Made by a program: the position numbers and the translations under genes. Under the pieces are notes generated by a model. It was not told the origin of the DNA and did no database searches. It worked only from the letters and a program-made list of their open reading frames with translations. 64,000 nucleotides of DNA from Pectinophora gossypiella. Taxonomy: Eukaryota; Arthropoda; Insecta; Lepidoptera; Gelechiidae. Location: NCBI RefSeq assembly GCF_024362695.1, contig NC_065420.1:2822501-2886500 (forward strand), in the 5' to 3' direction. Of the stretch, positions 38,588 through 53,500 are shown piece by piece (the stretch's first letter is position 1; the number at the start of each line of letters is the position of its first letter).

Positions 38588-41500
38588 CTATGTGTTGTGT
38601 GTTATGTATATGTGTGTCGTAGATTTTACCTAAATAAACTTTTTTATCTTTTATCTTTATCTAACAGTTTTAAGACAGTAATTAAATAGAAACTTTCTAA
38701 AAAATGATATTATAAGAATAGTGATTATCTAGAAGATATGAATGCATGGGATTAACTGTCTGGGAACTGATATTAGGCAGCTAAATGAATTTAAGTAACA
38801 ATATTTTATGTTTTTTTAAGAGAACGTCTACTGCCTAGTGACGAGGTTTTACTTGCAGCTTCTTTTCCCCGGCTATACAGGTTGTGAGAAGCTGCAGTAC
38901 ATTTAGGCGGATGAGACGTTCGTTATGTAAAAAATGACGATTCAAAGTTTGAATTTGATTTGGAAAGAAATTTATTGTTTTATGTTTTGTTTCAGATAGT
39001 GTGTGCCTTGGTAGGTGATGCTGACGTCTTGGTGTTAGATGAACCCACTGCTGGCATGGACTCAAAGTTGAGGCATAAAGTTTGGGACTTGTTACTTGTA
39101 AGTTACTTTATAATACACTTGCTCCGAAAGTACCTTCTTCCTTTTTTGAAAAGGCGGCAGAGAGTGTATGAAAATATGTAAAAAGTGTATGAATATATTT
39201 CCGCTATTTCGCTTTTCAAATTTTATTATTATAATTATTTTGTTTTAAAGTGCATCCAAGACAATAACTGTAAATAAAGATAATAAACAAAACAATTTGT
39301 TAAATAATCAGAAACATACGTAAACATAAATTTCGCTTTTCTAATCTTTTGACAATATGTCGAAAGACAAAATCTTTACACAGGGTGTTAGTGACATCGT
39401 AACGAAAACTTTGGGGGATAATTCAGACCGTGATTCTGAGTTTATATCAATTGGAATTTCGTCTTCCGACAGTCTTGAGTTCATGAATATTTTTGTGTTT
39501 TCAGTTCTACATTATTGTTTAGGCTGCATAAAGCCCAAATCTAAATATATAAAAGGAGAAACTGACTGACTGACATATCAACGCACAGCCGAAACGGCTA
39601 AACGTAGGCACTTGAAATTTGGAAGGGACGTAGCTTAGGTACCGTAGAGGTGCACTAACAAAGGAATTCCCGGAATTCCCATAGGAACGGGAATTAGCGG
39701 GAAAATCCTTTTGTATGAAAAACCTAAACTGCTTAAGTTAGACGCTTGAAATTTGGCATGCAGGTACCAAAGTAAACTTAAAGCTTAGTTGCAACAGGAT
39801 ATTGCAAAATTCCCACGGGAACGGGAGTTAGCGGGAAAAAACATTTTTATGAAAAAATCTAAACTGCATAAGTTAGATGGTTGAAATTTGACATGCACTC
39901 CCCCACACACAAAGATCTCTCTTTTATAACACGCCATGCGGACGAAGTCGCGGGCAAAAGCTAGTCTAAAATAAAAATTACAAATTACTTACTAAAAAAA
40001 ACATCTAGCGACTGTTCGCGTTGATCGATCAACTTTCTTGTTGACAAGAAAAACACCTACCATCGTTTTTACTACAATCAAGTAGTCGCCACGGTGTTGT
40101 CGTTACGGTGTCACTAACACCCGTTGTAATTATCCAAGTTCGCGAAATTTTACTCATGGTGGTAGTGGCAAGGCGTGGCTGTATAAAACAGGCCTGTTGG
40201 CCACAATAGTAGTGATACTCTTCTAGTGCACTAACATACTATAAACAAATAGACTGACAGTCAGTAAGGATTTTTTCTAAAAAAGCGTCTAAACGTGTTG
40301 TAAATACGTATACAATATACATAATACATATATTATGTTATGGAAAATGCTACACCGAGCGTGGTTCTTAAATTGATGATGATGATATAGTATAAGTTCT
40401 TTCCCTCAAATTAAGATGTTATGGTTGTTAAAATAAAGAAAAATATCAGTTGTACAGTCATGAGCAATATAATGTACCCACTTTAGGACTCTGTCGCATT
40501 ATCACATTTGATATTTAGTGAGACTTACAGTTCTATTTGTCAAAAAAGTTAATGTGACATGGTACCAAAGTGTATACATATTAATGCTCGTGACCATACA
40601 GTGCCGTCATTACGACCATTGCGACTATATTCGATCTTGACACACCGCTGCTCAATGACAAGATGCGCTGATGATGGAAGCTTTTTTACAGCGATAGGTA
40701 GTCTATTTGTTTATATACGAGGTAAACGGTCTAATCTTTTATTTTCAGGCACTCCGTAAATATAAAACTGTGCTTGTGTCCACCACTGTGATGCGGGAAG
40801 CAGATGCTATAGGTGATAGAATAGCAATAATCAACAAAGGGAGTCTGAAGTGCCACGGATCACCTGCATTCTTGAAGAGTGCTATTGGTAATTTTATTTC
40901 AGTGCTTAACTTTTTCTTGCATGCTCTCGATACTAATTGGTGCGGGCGGAGGGTTACCGTTCTACAAGTAGTATTAGTCTTTATTCTAAGTATAAATTCT
41001 TTATCACAGGTGCTGATTTGAAGCTGTTGTTAAGAGCAGCCGAAGGGACAGCGGACAGAGAAGAAATCCAGCAAATCATCAATGATAACTTACCAAACGT
41101 GCAAATGAAAGTGAAAACTGACAAGAATCATCCAATGGGATCCCGTATATTACTAACACTACCTTCAGACGACCGAGAACACTTCCCCAAGGTGCTTGAC
41201 GTTCTAGAAGAAAAGATGAGGAAACTGGGAATTATTATGACGGATGTAGGGATATCTATGGAACAAGTGTTCTTGAGGTACTACTGAAACTGGACTTGTT
41301 GACAGTCGCTACTGCAAATATACATGACAACCTAGTCAAATGACTTTTTAGGGACTTCTTTTGTCAGTACAATAGCCATATCAGGTGCCTTTGGCGGTTT
41401 AGTAATAACCCTGACAGCAGCGTTGATGAGGTAGGTAATTCACCTCACAACTTAAACGATAGAAAAAGAGTACAACAGCACGAGATAACAGATTCATATC

Positions 41501-44500
41501 ATAAGCTCCCGATTATATCCCAATGGGGTAGTCAGAGGTACATCTATCGCAAGATGAACTAAGTACCTACACCTCACCGAGCTTTCTGTTAGACCAACGT
41601 GGCTGGTGGTGAGCCGTATACCTATCGCTGTTGTGCCAACTGTGTTAGTGAATACTACACTATAACAAATTAATTCACATGGTGCATTGAATATAAGAAT
41701 CAAGTAATTTACAATATGGTGCATTTACATATTATGTAAACAATAGTGAAGATGATAAACTGGTCAAATAACATCAAATTATTATTTACAATTTATTTTT
41801 TATTTTTTTACAGTTTTATTCAGCAAGATGACGATGCGTTTCATTACGATCGCGAATCACTGTGTAAGTTTTTGTTATGAAAATGGTGATTAATTATACG
41901 TAATATGATTAAGCAATAAGGCCGTAATTTTGTAATGATTCCTTTTTATTTTGGTGCTATAAAGTATATTTGTATTGTATTATATACCTAGGTACCAGAA
42001 TATGATTAAGTATAACACGGCTCCAGTTTAGTAATATGATCATAAAACTAGATTAAGTTTAGTGAAATGGTTATAAAGCTACGTCTCCATATATTTCACA
42101 TTGTATCTACGTAAATGATATCCAGGATCTGAAGATGAAGCCAGAAGGTGGTCAAGGGAACTTTGTTATAAAACCACGCAACCTTAACGATTTTTGGGTC
42201 GTTTTATTTGTCTTGGCGCATTCTGGTGCTACATAATATACTATTTAGGGTCTGTAAATTGATGAAGGATGTTAATGGAAGATGGATGACGGTGGATGAT
42301 CGACCACGGATGATGGTGGAATGGACCGCAGGCTCCATGGTTCTGTATTTTTGTTTGAGTCGTAATATTTATTACTTTATTAAAATATTTACAGATAATA
42401 TGGAAAAACGCAAAAAGGGTTTTAAATTGCACATGTACCAACTTTATGTGCTAATGGAAAGAGCTTTTACGTTCGTATGGTTTCATAAATACCAGTTCAT
42501 ATTGTTGGTGAGTGGAATTTTTTAAGGTATCAGTCCCGTGCCTGAATTGGTGAGAAAAGAAAACAAAAGTTCTCTGCCAGACTTCAAGGAACATAATTGA
42601 TGACGTTACGAAAATGGAAAAACTTAAGCCTTTTTTCGCTTTCATTACTTTTAATCGATTTTTTAAATATCTTTTTGTAACCAGTTGTGTAATCTTGGTT
42701 ATGAACGCGGCTGAAGTGAATATAAAAACATATTGTGCGATATAACTGAATTTATATGTGTGTTTTTGTATTTATATAAATAATACTTCTGTATGATAAT
42801 AAATGGGGCTCTAAAAAGGCCATAATGAAACAATTCATCTAAAAAGCAATATTGCTATTTGACATTTACTTATTGAACACTAAGTGCGCAACGCTATCAA
42901 AATGTCGAATAGCAATATTGTTTTATTATATGAATTGCTTCGATAAAGCCTTTAGCAACAATTTGTTTTTTTGGTGCTTCGATGTGGCTTTTTTAGATCC
43001 CCTGTTCAGATTATTTTCTCTTTCAGCAAGTCATTATTCCTATTATAGCATTCATAGTTATAACAATATCGTCAAATACGTCTGCTACAAAGTCACCGCT
43101 TACATCTGATGAAATTCCCAACGCGACGGTATTATACCATCCAATTGGATACAGACGACTAGACGTTTTCAATCCTTTAATAACACATTACCCGCATGTC
43201 AAATTTGTTACTTCTAACAATCTAAAGAAAGGTAATTTTGTTGAGCAATATCATGTACGTACTCCACTTTAGAATCCTGGCACATTAATATATTTGATAT
43301 TTAGTCAGATAAACTGTTCATTTTATCAAAAACGAGTGACAGGGTACTAAAGTGTACACATATTAATGATCAGAGCAGACCATGATGTGCCTGCAATTCG
43401 TAATATGCCCGTTTAATACCCGCCATATCGTCTAAAGCATAACGAATAGATTGTCGATTTGCTCGGCCACGTTTGCGAATATTCCCGAAAATAAGTAATT
43501 TGGTAATATCTGATCTACATACGAGTACACTATTAACGCATATTTATGAAACAAGACCAACACGAAGATCGTGTCTCACCCAGCAGGGTCCACATAATAC
43601 CAGGGTCGTAGTTCACGCCGCGACTTGTGCTGAGTTTTATTAGTTTAAGACCTTTTATCTCAGGAAATCCACCATCACCTTATGGTGATAAGGTCGCTGG
43701 TTAGAATCCAGCAACGCGCCTAAATCAATCATTTTTGATCCCGACGACCCGATTACTCTAGCCATAGAGGCAGCCAATCAGCTGGCGACACCAAACACTT
43801 CAGGACCCCGAGTCGTCGACCCCGCCGGCGTGGTCGACGACTTTACTCAATCAGCGCTTATCGCTATCGGCCCACTAGAGTCGATTAATTCTTTCAAATA
43901 TTTTTCCTCTCAGACGACGCTCTGAGCCGAGGTTCGCGTCCAACTGGGCACCCTCAGGCCTGTAGTCTTAAAACGTACCGGGTGAGAGCCTTCAGCGCTC
44001 CCCATTTGTCCGGCTAAGTAGTTAATGCCACCTGCGGTAAATCTACAATAAGTCACGTCAAAAAAAAAACATTTTTGAATTTGTTTCAAATTCATGTTTG
44101 AAACAACTGATTTTCACGTGCTCATTGGTGAATTTTGTGTTCAGATTTTGAGAAAATTACCTACACAATTAAGATTGGCTACAAGATGGCTGGCGATCGC
44201 ACGGATATTTATTACACATCCGATCCGTTGTATAAGAAAAACACAGCATCAACCGCTGTTAATATATTTAGCAACATATTTATGTCCTTGCATATGCCGT
44301 ACGCGAGTAAGGACCATCATATTACGACGTCTATCGAACCCTTGCAATTGAAGTCGAGTCAAGGGTTCAAAAACTTATACCTTTGCTTTGGTTGGGCCAT
44401 GTGGGTTGTGTTCCGTAAGTATTGAATTGTAATTTATATATAAAATATACACCAACAGTTTATATAATAAAATATTAAATAAAATAAAAGTTACATCAGG

Positions 44501-47500
44501 AATTAGACTGGTGCATAAGCCAATTGTAGGTGCACACGACATTTGCAGTGTAAGGTAACGTAATCGTTTAGGTAGATAACTAAAATATACAGATAGTTTA
44601 AAAAAATAAATTATGCTGGAGATCTATATACATATACAAGAGAAATATTCATATTTTTTTCTTTATACTGCCTAAAGTAGCATGGAAAATGCTGCACCGA
44701 CAAGAGCGTGGCTCTTAAATTGATGATGATGATACTGTCTAAGACCTAAGAGAATTGAAAAAAAAGTTTTTTTTTTTTTAATTTATTTAAATGAAAAGCT
44801 TAAACGGTAGATATACAGATCATCCCCGCCAAACTTATGAAGTTTGATGGCGTCAGACATTGGGGCAGTTCATTATGTGTCACCCAGATGCGACTAAACC
44901 ACTTAACGCTGCATGACTATCGACATTGGTTCTGTTAGCGAGGGTAGTTTACTTATATCTAGTATACCTTTAAGATCCCACTGCTACGCAAATGCCTCCC
45001 TTTCCTCTTTACATTTTTCGCGGTTTTGTGCGTACTCCGGCCAGTCCTCCCGGTAAGCGTCATCATCATCTTGCCCTTATCCAACTCCTAATAGCGTCGG
45101 CACAACATGCTTCTTCCATTCATTTCTGTCAGTCATCTTCTCAGTAGGTTATCCTTTTTCACATAATCCATCAACACTCATCACTACATGTAATGTACAG
45201 GTACTAACAATGTTTATTTTTTTTACAGTATCTGTTGTGCCTATCGCGCCATTAATCCTGCTATGCGTAGAAGAGTATTACAAAGGCGTTAGATTCACAC
45301 ACTTACATTTAAGTGTGCCTCCCTACATAATCTGGCTGGGTAAACTAATACCTCACATGTGTATATACACAGCTATAGTTCCCACTTCGGTTACCATTAT
45401 TGCTGGTCTTTTGGATACTGATAATACTTTCACCCACGCAGATTTTCTGTGTAAGTATGCTGTAATTGTGTATCATTGGCTGCTTGACAGTTGTAACAAA
45501 ATATGAAATATGTCGGATATGGTAGTTTATCATTCAACGATAATTATCCAATAGATATTTTTATAAAGGTCATTTTTAAATATTTTATTTTTACATAATA
45601 ATAATGTGAAATTTTATCTGTGCATTAGAAGACCCGAAACACGGGCGGTCATGATTGAGCTTTGTGTGACAAAATAAAAACTATCTGTCAGGTTTGATGT
45701 CACGCTGTTTTACAGTTTCTTTGTTTATTGAAATATGACGTCACTGGGAAAAATATCACGTGACCAACCGTTTTCGGTCTATCGATCTCGATTTAAAAGT
45801 AATGGAGAAAAATATATTTTTTATTGATTTTGTGTTTCAAATTACTTAATTTATATTATTTTGTTACAGTATGCATTTTCGGATATTTAATGATATTCGG
45901 ACCAGCGTACCTTATATTTTGGTACGTTATGAGTTTTTCAATGAATGAAGATCTGGTCATTACGAAAATATACACAAGTTCATTAGCTTTTGGTAATATT
46001 TTTATCTGTTTTTATTGTATCACTGAATTTGAGTTTATGAATCTAAATTGAAATTGACTAATCTTACGTGATGGATAAGCTAATCTAGCATATTATGCTT
46101 ATTGCTGAAGCTTTGAAAATAGACATACAGTAAGTTGCAAAAGTGCTCTATAAATTTTAAAGCCGTGTTTATATACTAATGAACCGTTAAATTGTTGCAC
46201 AAAACAATTTTAATGTTACTTTTCTACCTAATGAAAAGTAAAACAATAATAATGAATATGACTATATCGACGATTTTAAAATTTAACTTTTTTACCTTAT
46301 AACACTTTCAAACTATAATAATTAATATTAATAGTGATAATGATTAAAATTATTATAATAACTTAGCGATCTAATAATTCTTATAGTTCTTGTTGTATTT
46401 TCAGGCTTTGTTTTACCGCTTATTGCTTATATGTTATACAATTACTATATATTACACGAAAATGTGTCACATTACAAAGCAATTTATGTAATTATATGGA
46501 TGTTGTCCTTCAATCCAATTTTCGTGTTCAGCGAAGGCATATATTTCGCGGTTTTTGAGGCAAGGAACAACGCTTTTTGTAAGGCGAAATTGTATTTATG
46601 CCCTAATTTCCCATACGACCCCTTTGTTACTAAGGCTATGTGTTGTGGTGAGTATTTCCCTTACGACCCCTTTGTTACTAAGGCTATGTGTTGTGGTGAG
46701 TATTTCCCTTACGATCCCTTTGTTACTAAGGCTATGTGTTGTGGTGAATATTTCCCTTACAACCCCTTTGTTACTTAGGCTATATGCTGTGGAGAGTATG
46801 TGTTGTGGTAAGTATATCCCTTACGACCCTTTTGTTAATAAGGGTGTGTTGTGGTATTTCCCTTACAACCCCTTTGTTACTAAGGCTATGTGTTGTGGTG
46901 AGTATTTCTTTTATTAAAAGAATAACTTAATTATAGAATTCATCATCTTTGTGATCTCTAGTTTGGTTAGGACGTTACAGGCTGATCACTCAGAAAGTAA
47001 AATGATAGCGAATAGAGCACACGAAATTGCTTTGTAGCAATAAGCCGCCTACAGTACTTCTTTTGTCCTATTTGTGATTGTTCTTTTCCTTGTGTATTTG
47101 TGAAATACAGAGTTATTGTATTGTATTGAATTTGGTCAAATTTGTTAAATACCTAACACAACCTCGATTTCTTTTTTCCAATGTGGTGTCAATTTTATTC
47201 TATTTCAGGTTCAAAAGACGGTACTCCGTTTTCTCATTATAATAGGGATACGTTTTATAAATATGTACTAATCCTAGCGTCAGGTGTGTTTTATTGGGTG
47301 AGTGTCGTTTTTCATTTGTTTATGTTCGTAGCCGGAGTAGGTAGAGGTCATCAAGCCAGGGGCCCTACCGGCTAAGACGAAGCCGATTCAGATTGAAGCA
47401 AATCGAACATCGATTTGATTCTGTCGTACCGCGTAAGCTGCCAAGATGGCGGTCCACGGTTCATGACGTCACATGAAGTTCTGCAAGCCGATTGAACGAA

Positions 47501-50500
47501 TGATTTCAGTACTTTTGACACTTAATCGGTAATTTGGTATTGTATGCTTGCCAATTACATGCGTACACAGCATTTACCGTAAATGAAAACGAACAAACTA
47601 ACGCCTCGTTTTACACAGACACTACACATTGACGTTATAGTACACGCACATCTGTGTGTGACGTCTGACGCCCATACGATTGAAGACTAAAGTAAGACCG
47701 AGAAGGGGGTGAGGTAAACCTAGCTCAGCCGCTGCTGGTGGGGAGCGGAGATTGCCGTTCTAATGTAGTATTTATTATTCCTTATTATATGCTAATACTG
47801 AGTTGACAGCGCTGCCCCACTTTATTCTGCATACATTTATTGTCAACACAATTATGCATACACTACACTGTATTACGACTAGTATTCTTTATTGCAGATA
47901 ATTCTAATATTATTACAACGACGAATAATACAGAATGTATGGTCTCGTATTGTAAATTACATGTACAAAGCTCCAGAGAAGAGATGCACTAATGCGAGAG
48001 TGAAGGCAGAAGAGGAGTTCGTGAGGGAACAATTTGAAGAGTGTTAGTATTTCTATTTTTCAAACTTCTTTGCTGAACTGGGAGAGAAGACGAACATAGA
48101 ACGCGTTGGGCTTTTTGACCTTTCTTTATTATTATTCATGGGCTTTCCGCCCGATCGGTCACCATATGCTTCATCTTAGGCCCTTGTATAAATAGTGGCT
48201 TGGCTGCAAGTTGGCTCATGGTTAATTCATTCTGTGGCGGACCGAACAAATTGGCCAGCTAGTTCCGCCCACATGCAACAGATGGCGCCACATTCAACAA
48301 TGCAGTCTTAAAGCAGTCGTGAACCGCGGTATCGAAGTTTACACAGCAAGACGCATAATATATGCAACTTCCAACATAACACCGCGCACCGTTGGATCGT
48401 CGATCCCTAATCACACTACCAACATTTGGCTAGCGGGGTACTATGCTCTGTTCGGTACCCCGAAAACATCCTGTGGCGGCAGCACACCTTCGCCGCCAAA
48501 TTTAAATTTAAGTTTGATTTCTGGACAAATATCGGTTTACCTAAGTATGTTTGTAGTCGTTACATGAGCCAGTTTAGGAGGCAAAGTCGGCTCATTATAC
48601 CAGGGTTGATGTAGTCGGTCATTGATCTTACAAGTCATACGACAGAAAAAGATTAATACTTTTTTTGTTGCAGGTGATATTAATTATCGTCCTTGGCCTT
48701 GGTCTCATTTATTTGGGGTCGGCCGTCCTCCAGATGATATTCCACAACCAGAAGGTAGGTATTAATATAAGGTCAAGAATTTTTTTTTGTATTGTACTGT
48801 CTGTGGCATCATCATCATCATCAGCCCACTGCAGTCCATTGCTGGACATAGGCCTCTCCCAAGGCGCGCCACAAAGCCCTATCCTCAGCCTTACGTATCC
48901 AGGTGGTACCAGACACCTTCTGAAAGTCGTCTCGTCATCTTGCCAGCGGCCAACCACACTGCGTTTCTTTAGACGCGGTCTCCATTGAAGAACACGCTTG
49001 CACCAGCGGTTTCCAATGCATTATCTATCTTTCCTTCTTTAGAAAACAGATCAAAATCAACTTGGTTGAAGGATCTCTCTTGTGTACGTATATTTTAAAA
49101 ATTGAGCCTTAAAATTACAGGTGATTATTTATTATTTCAGAGCGAGAGAGAGAGCCTACAGTGATATTGGGTGACAGAATGCATAGAGTTTTTCGTTTGG
49201 GATTCGGGAAACCAACATATGCTGTGCGAGGCATAAGCCTTGCAGTCCAAAAAGGTATTCAACCTTACTCGGCTCGGGTTAAGTACTCAGTTAATTGCCA
49301 TCATCAGCAAATCTTCAATGACCTACCTCTCAGAAACTGTCTCGAACCGGCCAGAGTTAGAGACTTGCAAATAATAATAAAAAAACTTGATTTACCAACT
49401 ACAAGGTATCAGTTAGAAAATAAATAAAGAAAAAGCACACTCCGTACAAAAATCTCGTTTTACACAGATGCAGTGTGTGCCTTAGCTATGCGTGAGAGCT
49501 AGATAGATAGTCACGCGTGCTCCTTACACCTTACGCTTTACGGTTACGTGGATAGTTATGGCTAGTAATGGCGGCTTGCCATAGGATTGGGCATACCTGG
49601 TTTTGTTATACCATGTATTCTACCACCTTACATCCGCACCTCATCAATCTGGTAATAGGATTGATTTACACATGAACGGTTTTAATAACTCGAGCCAGTT
49701 CATGAACTGAAGGCTGTATCTAAATTTCGTGCAATATTGATTTCAGGGAAATGCCTAGGTATATTTGGTAGAAACGGAGCTGGTAAGAGCACTACACTAG
49801 GCATGATGTCAGGGTTCCTCGTTAAGACTCGCGGACGCAGTTGTGTCAACGGATTCTCGCTAAGGAGGCAAAGGCGGCAGGTAATACTTAAATACTGATC
49901 GTATGATGACATACATTAGTGACAGGATCCTGACGCAGGTACTCGCAATCTTGGGCTACAATTTAAGAGCCACGCTCTTGTCGGTGTAGCATTCTCCATG
50001 CTACTGCAGTAGCTGTTGCTGCATGCTGGGCAATATTTGGACAAAAATTGAGAAATGTTCTTTATGCTGATCGTTACTATGTGATTTGGAGACGGAGACT
50101 TGTTGGGGATGTGCAGACAAGATTTTAGCTTTTATAAAATAACGAACGTCTGGGGGTCGTGTGATGACATACATTAGTGACAGGATCCCAACGATGATAA
50201 TCCCGATCTTGGGCAGCATTTCGGCCAAAATTGAGCAATATCCTATGCTGATCGTTACTATGTGGGTTGGAGACTTTTTGAGAATGTGTAGACAAGATTT
50301 TAGCTTTAAGATTTTTTAAGATTAGTCTTTTTTAGGTATTTTTTCAAGATCTTTTTTTTAGTTTTTATATAATAAGGAACGTCTGGGGATCCCTGGCTCG
50401 TAGAACATTTCTGCTTTATACCTTCATTTTTCAGTATCTTCAAAGGGTGTCGTGGGCTGCAGCAGATGGGATGGACGAGTTTCTATCTGGGTATAAGAAC

Positions 50501-53500
50501 CTGACAATATTAGCAGCTTTACATGGATACAGTCGTAAAATGTCGTGCAAAATGGCTATGAGTAACCTTACCTACTTGGGTAAGTTCTTATTGTCTCTCT
50601 GTTGTCTGAGCACTTGAAGTTTGACATGATGATAAAGGTTACTGGCGCAAGTAGCGTCTGTTCATCTGTCGTGTATAGTTTAATACTTTTATCCTTTAAT
50701 TTTCATTATCCTCAGCACGTTTATAGCTGATGGCCTACTGGCCAAGTTCAAGGATACTTTCTTGAAAGTATTTTTTTTTTAGTTTTTGTAGCATTTACCT
50801 GTGCTTAGGGAAACTTACAACGAGATAATTAAACTGAAGAAATCCGAATCTTACGGGACTTGGAACCCGCAGCTCTTGTCAACCCGGGATAAGCGTGTTA
50901 ACCATTTATATTACCGGGTCACCATCCTGATCATGCGAAATTTTCGATCTATATCGTCTTTAACAGGATGAGGACGAGGTGGTGTTATGGTAAGCACACT
51001 CGTCGTCGTGACATGAGCTGCGGATTCAAGTCCCAGCCGAGTCAGATTTTTTCGATTTAAATATCTCTCTGTCCTTGAAATTGTTAAAAGATATGCCACA
51101 AATACATTATGACTCTCTCTTCTCTTTGATTCTGCGTAAATGGACGCGCCGAATAGTAACAAACTATCTTTTCTCAGGTCTATCCACGCATGCGCATCAG
51201 CTATTTGGCTCTTACAGTTCAGGTTGTTCACATCGTCTGGCTGTAGCTAAATCTCTGATAAGCGAAGCGAGCGCAGTACTGCTAGACGAACCCTGTGGGA
51301 GTGTGGACCCACATACGAGGCCCCTGATAGTGAGAGCTATACGACTGCTGCGTGACCAAGGTGCCGCCTGCCTCATTGCTGAAGAAAGGTAAAGCATCCT
51401 TGGTACTTAAAGATCCGGGAAAGTGTATCTGGTGATTAGTATGTACCCAAATTCATACAATAAATGATTTGTTTTGATATTGCTTTAAGACATTTTGTTG
51501 GCATTGCGCACTTATGCGCAAATGTCCAGTCGCAAAATTGCTTTTTAAATGAATTGCTGTGTCCTTTTTAGCCCCTCTGTTTAGACGGTACGTTCACATC
51601 TACGAATAAATAATATTTATTCGTAGGTTCACATTCATTTTCACAGTTAGGTTTTTTATGAATTATAGCATGGATTGGACGCAGATAGAATACATATGTG
51701 ACAGATTGGCGATTATTGATAAAGGCGAAATAGTCGCAATAGGGTCGGTGGAGGAAATCAGACGGGAGCTAACTTCTGGGTACACTGCCACTCTCAAGCT
51801 AAAAGTCGACGAGGCGTATAGCGTATTTACTGGTATGCTATTGAGATAATTATATAAGTACTTACATAAACAGCCAATATACGTCCCACTGCTAGAACCA
51901 CGCCTCCCATCAATCAACCAGAAGAGGTATGGAACATATTTCACCACGCTGCTCCAATGCGGATTGATACATTATATATTATGAGCATTAAATGCATTAT
52001 TATTCGTTATATGAGCTATGTCAGGGGCCTTTGGCGGCTCAGTAGTAACCATGACACCACGGGTGATGAGGTTGGTTCTCCACCTCACAACCCACACGAT
52101 AGAAGAGACATATACATTAATTTAAAAACTTTCATCAAATATGTGGACTCATTAACAAGAATAAAAAAATATTAAACGACAAACTCACAATAAATTATTC
52201 TCTTTTATTCTTCATTGCTATTGTTAGTGTAGCATTTTCCATTTTTTTTTGATCTATTTATTTGACTTATTTAAAAACACGATTTGTCGTTCGCTTTCTA
52301 TGTAATTGGTTCCATTTAAGGTCTTTTCGACCATTCTTTTCCTCTCTTGCCTTCTATCTTTCCTTCCATGATGTTTTGATAAATTCCTCGTGACTTATTA
52401 CGTGACTAATATTACTTTGCCTTTTCTGTTTTCAATAGCTTTTACGTTCCCTACACTCTTTCTCTCACTTCCTCGTTAGTAATCATTTCCAGTACCTTAT
52501 ATTTTTCATTATCCTCCAGCACCGCATTTCGAATGCTGGCCGTCTCTCTCTGTCCCCCAGTGTCATTATCCATGTTTCTCATCTATAAAGCGGTATTATA
52601 TTATTATTAATTGGTAATCCCATAACCTTCGAGTAGATCTACCTGTTGTACAGGGTCCAAAGAGAATGCCTCTTCACTCTTTAATTATATTTTATTTATA
52701 ATTACAGGTAGCTTAGAAAGAACATGTTCGATGGGTAGTAATGTTATGTTACCTAATGATAAAGTCGTCTTGTTAAAAAGAGAATTCTTAGAAAGTTTCG
52801 AAACTAGTATACTGATGGACGAGCATATAGTAAGTACTTGTATACTTAGTTATATTTTATATGTTTACCTACATACAGAGCTGTACGTTTGGTTCCTTCC
52901 ATGCACCAATGATCGCTACCGACGCTTTTTCTAGTATTATTGCTCTATTTCACCATTCAGTAACTAGATGTCGCTAACCGTATTTGCTTACATATGGACA
53001 TCAGTGACATCAAGTGACGGTTTCTCGTCTAATTGAGAACACTTTCTTAGTTAGTACAAACTACAAATGCTTGCTACCGGCTGGCGTGGCGCTCCATTTG
53101 CGCCCTTTTAAGGCGGGAAATTTTCTAATATGGCGAGGATCATTCTGTTTTGCATAATATATTACGCTATGCTAGTAGATTGTGTTAGTTAGCTGTGATG
53201 GTGTCTTTTAAAAGCCAAAAACAACTGTTGTTAACTTTCACTACATAATTAAAGACGAACAAAGATCCTAAGATAGAATGAGAGGAAAACATGATGATGC
53301 TGATGTCTCTCTCTGAACAACTCTTCTGTTTTCCAACTCGTTATAATCTGGGATTCTTCAAGGCTAGAGTGAATAGGCATTTGCTAGGTAAGCGTGATCC
53401 ACCCTAGAACACATTGTCACTTACCATCAGGTGAGATTGTGGTAAAACGCGAGCCTATATTATAAAAAAAAAAATGTTTAGACTATCAGATTGTTTCTAA

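Larger units (their letters stand above)
32022..41277 (+). other. Copy B exons 12-17: first nucleotide-binding domain
   Basis: Residues 504-808. Walker A GVNGAGKST is at 533-541 and the Q-loop is in LGYCPQREM (exon 13). The signature is LPTGMRRAV near 630-638, instead of the usual LSGGM(K/Q)RR. Walker B VLVLDEPTAGMD is near 650-661. The H-loop region reads VSTTVMREAD, with Thr (about 686) where the family has His. Exon 17 gives the regulatory extension after the domain. Intron 14 is 5.4 kb long because of the LINE. Confidence 0.85.
41814..48042 (+). other. Copy B exons 18-26: second transmembrane half
   Basis: Residues about 809-1295. Exon 19 is a basic pre-membrane segment (EKRKKGFKLHMYQLYVLMER). 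Exon 20 opens with a hydrophobic span (VIIPIIAFIVITISS), and exons 20-21 form the second extracytoplasmic loop with possible N-glycosylation sites such as NAT. Exons 22-26 carry further spans, for example PIAPLILLCVEEYY and YLMIFGPAYLIFWYVMSFSM. Exon 24 ends inside the 48-bp minisatellite described below. Confidence 0.85.

Noticed and set aside
38959..39181. A start codon for a separate ATPase gene at 38960
   Set aside because: The frame is exon 15 of copy B extended into its flanking introns. The acceptor ttcag at 38991-38995 and the phase place it in the transporter.
46431..46917. Two overlapping frames with a repeated 16-residue motif, taken as a repeat protein
   Set aside because: The first is exon 24 of copy B read on into the intron. 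The second is another frame of the 48-bp minisatellite.
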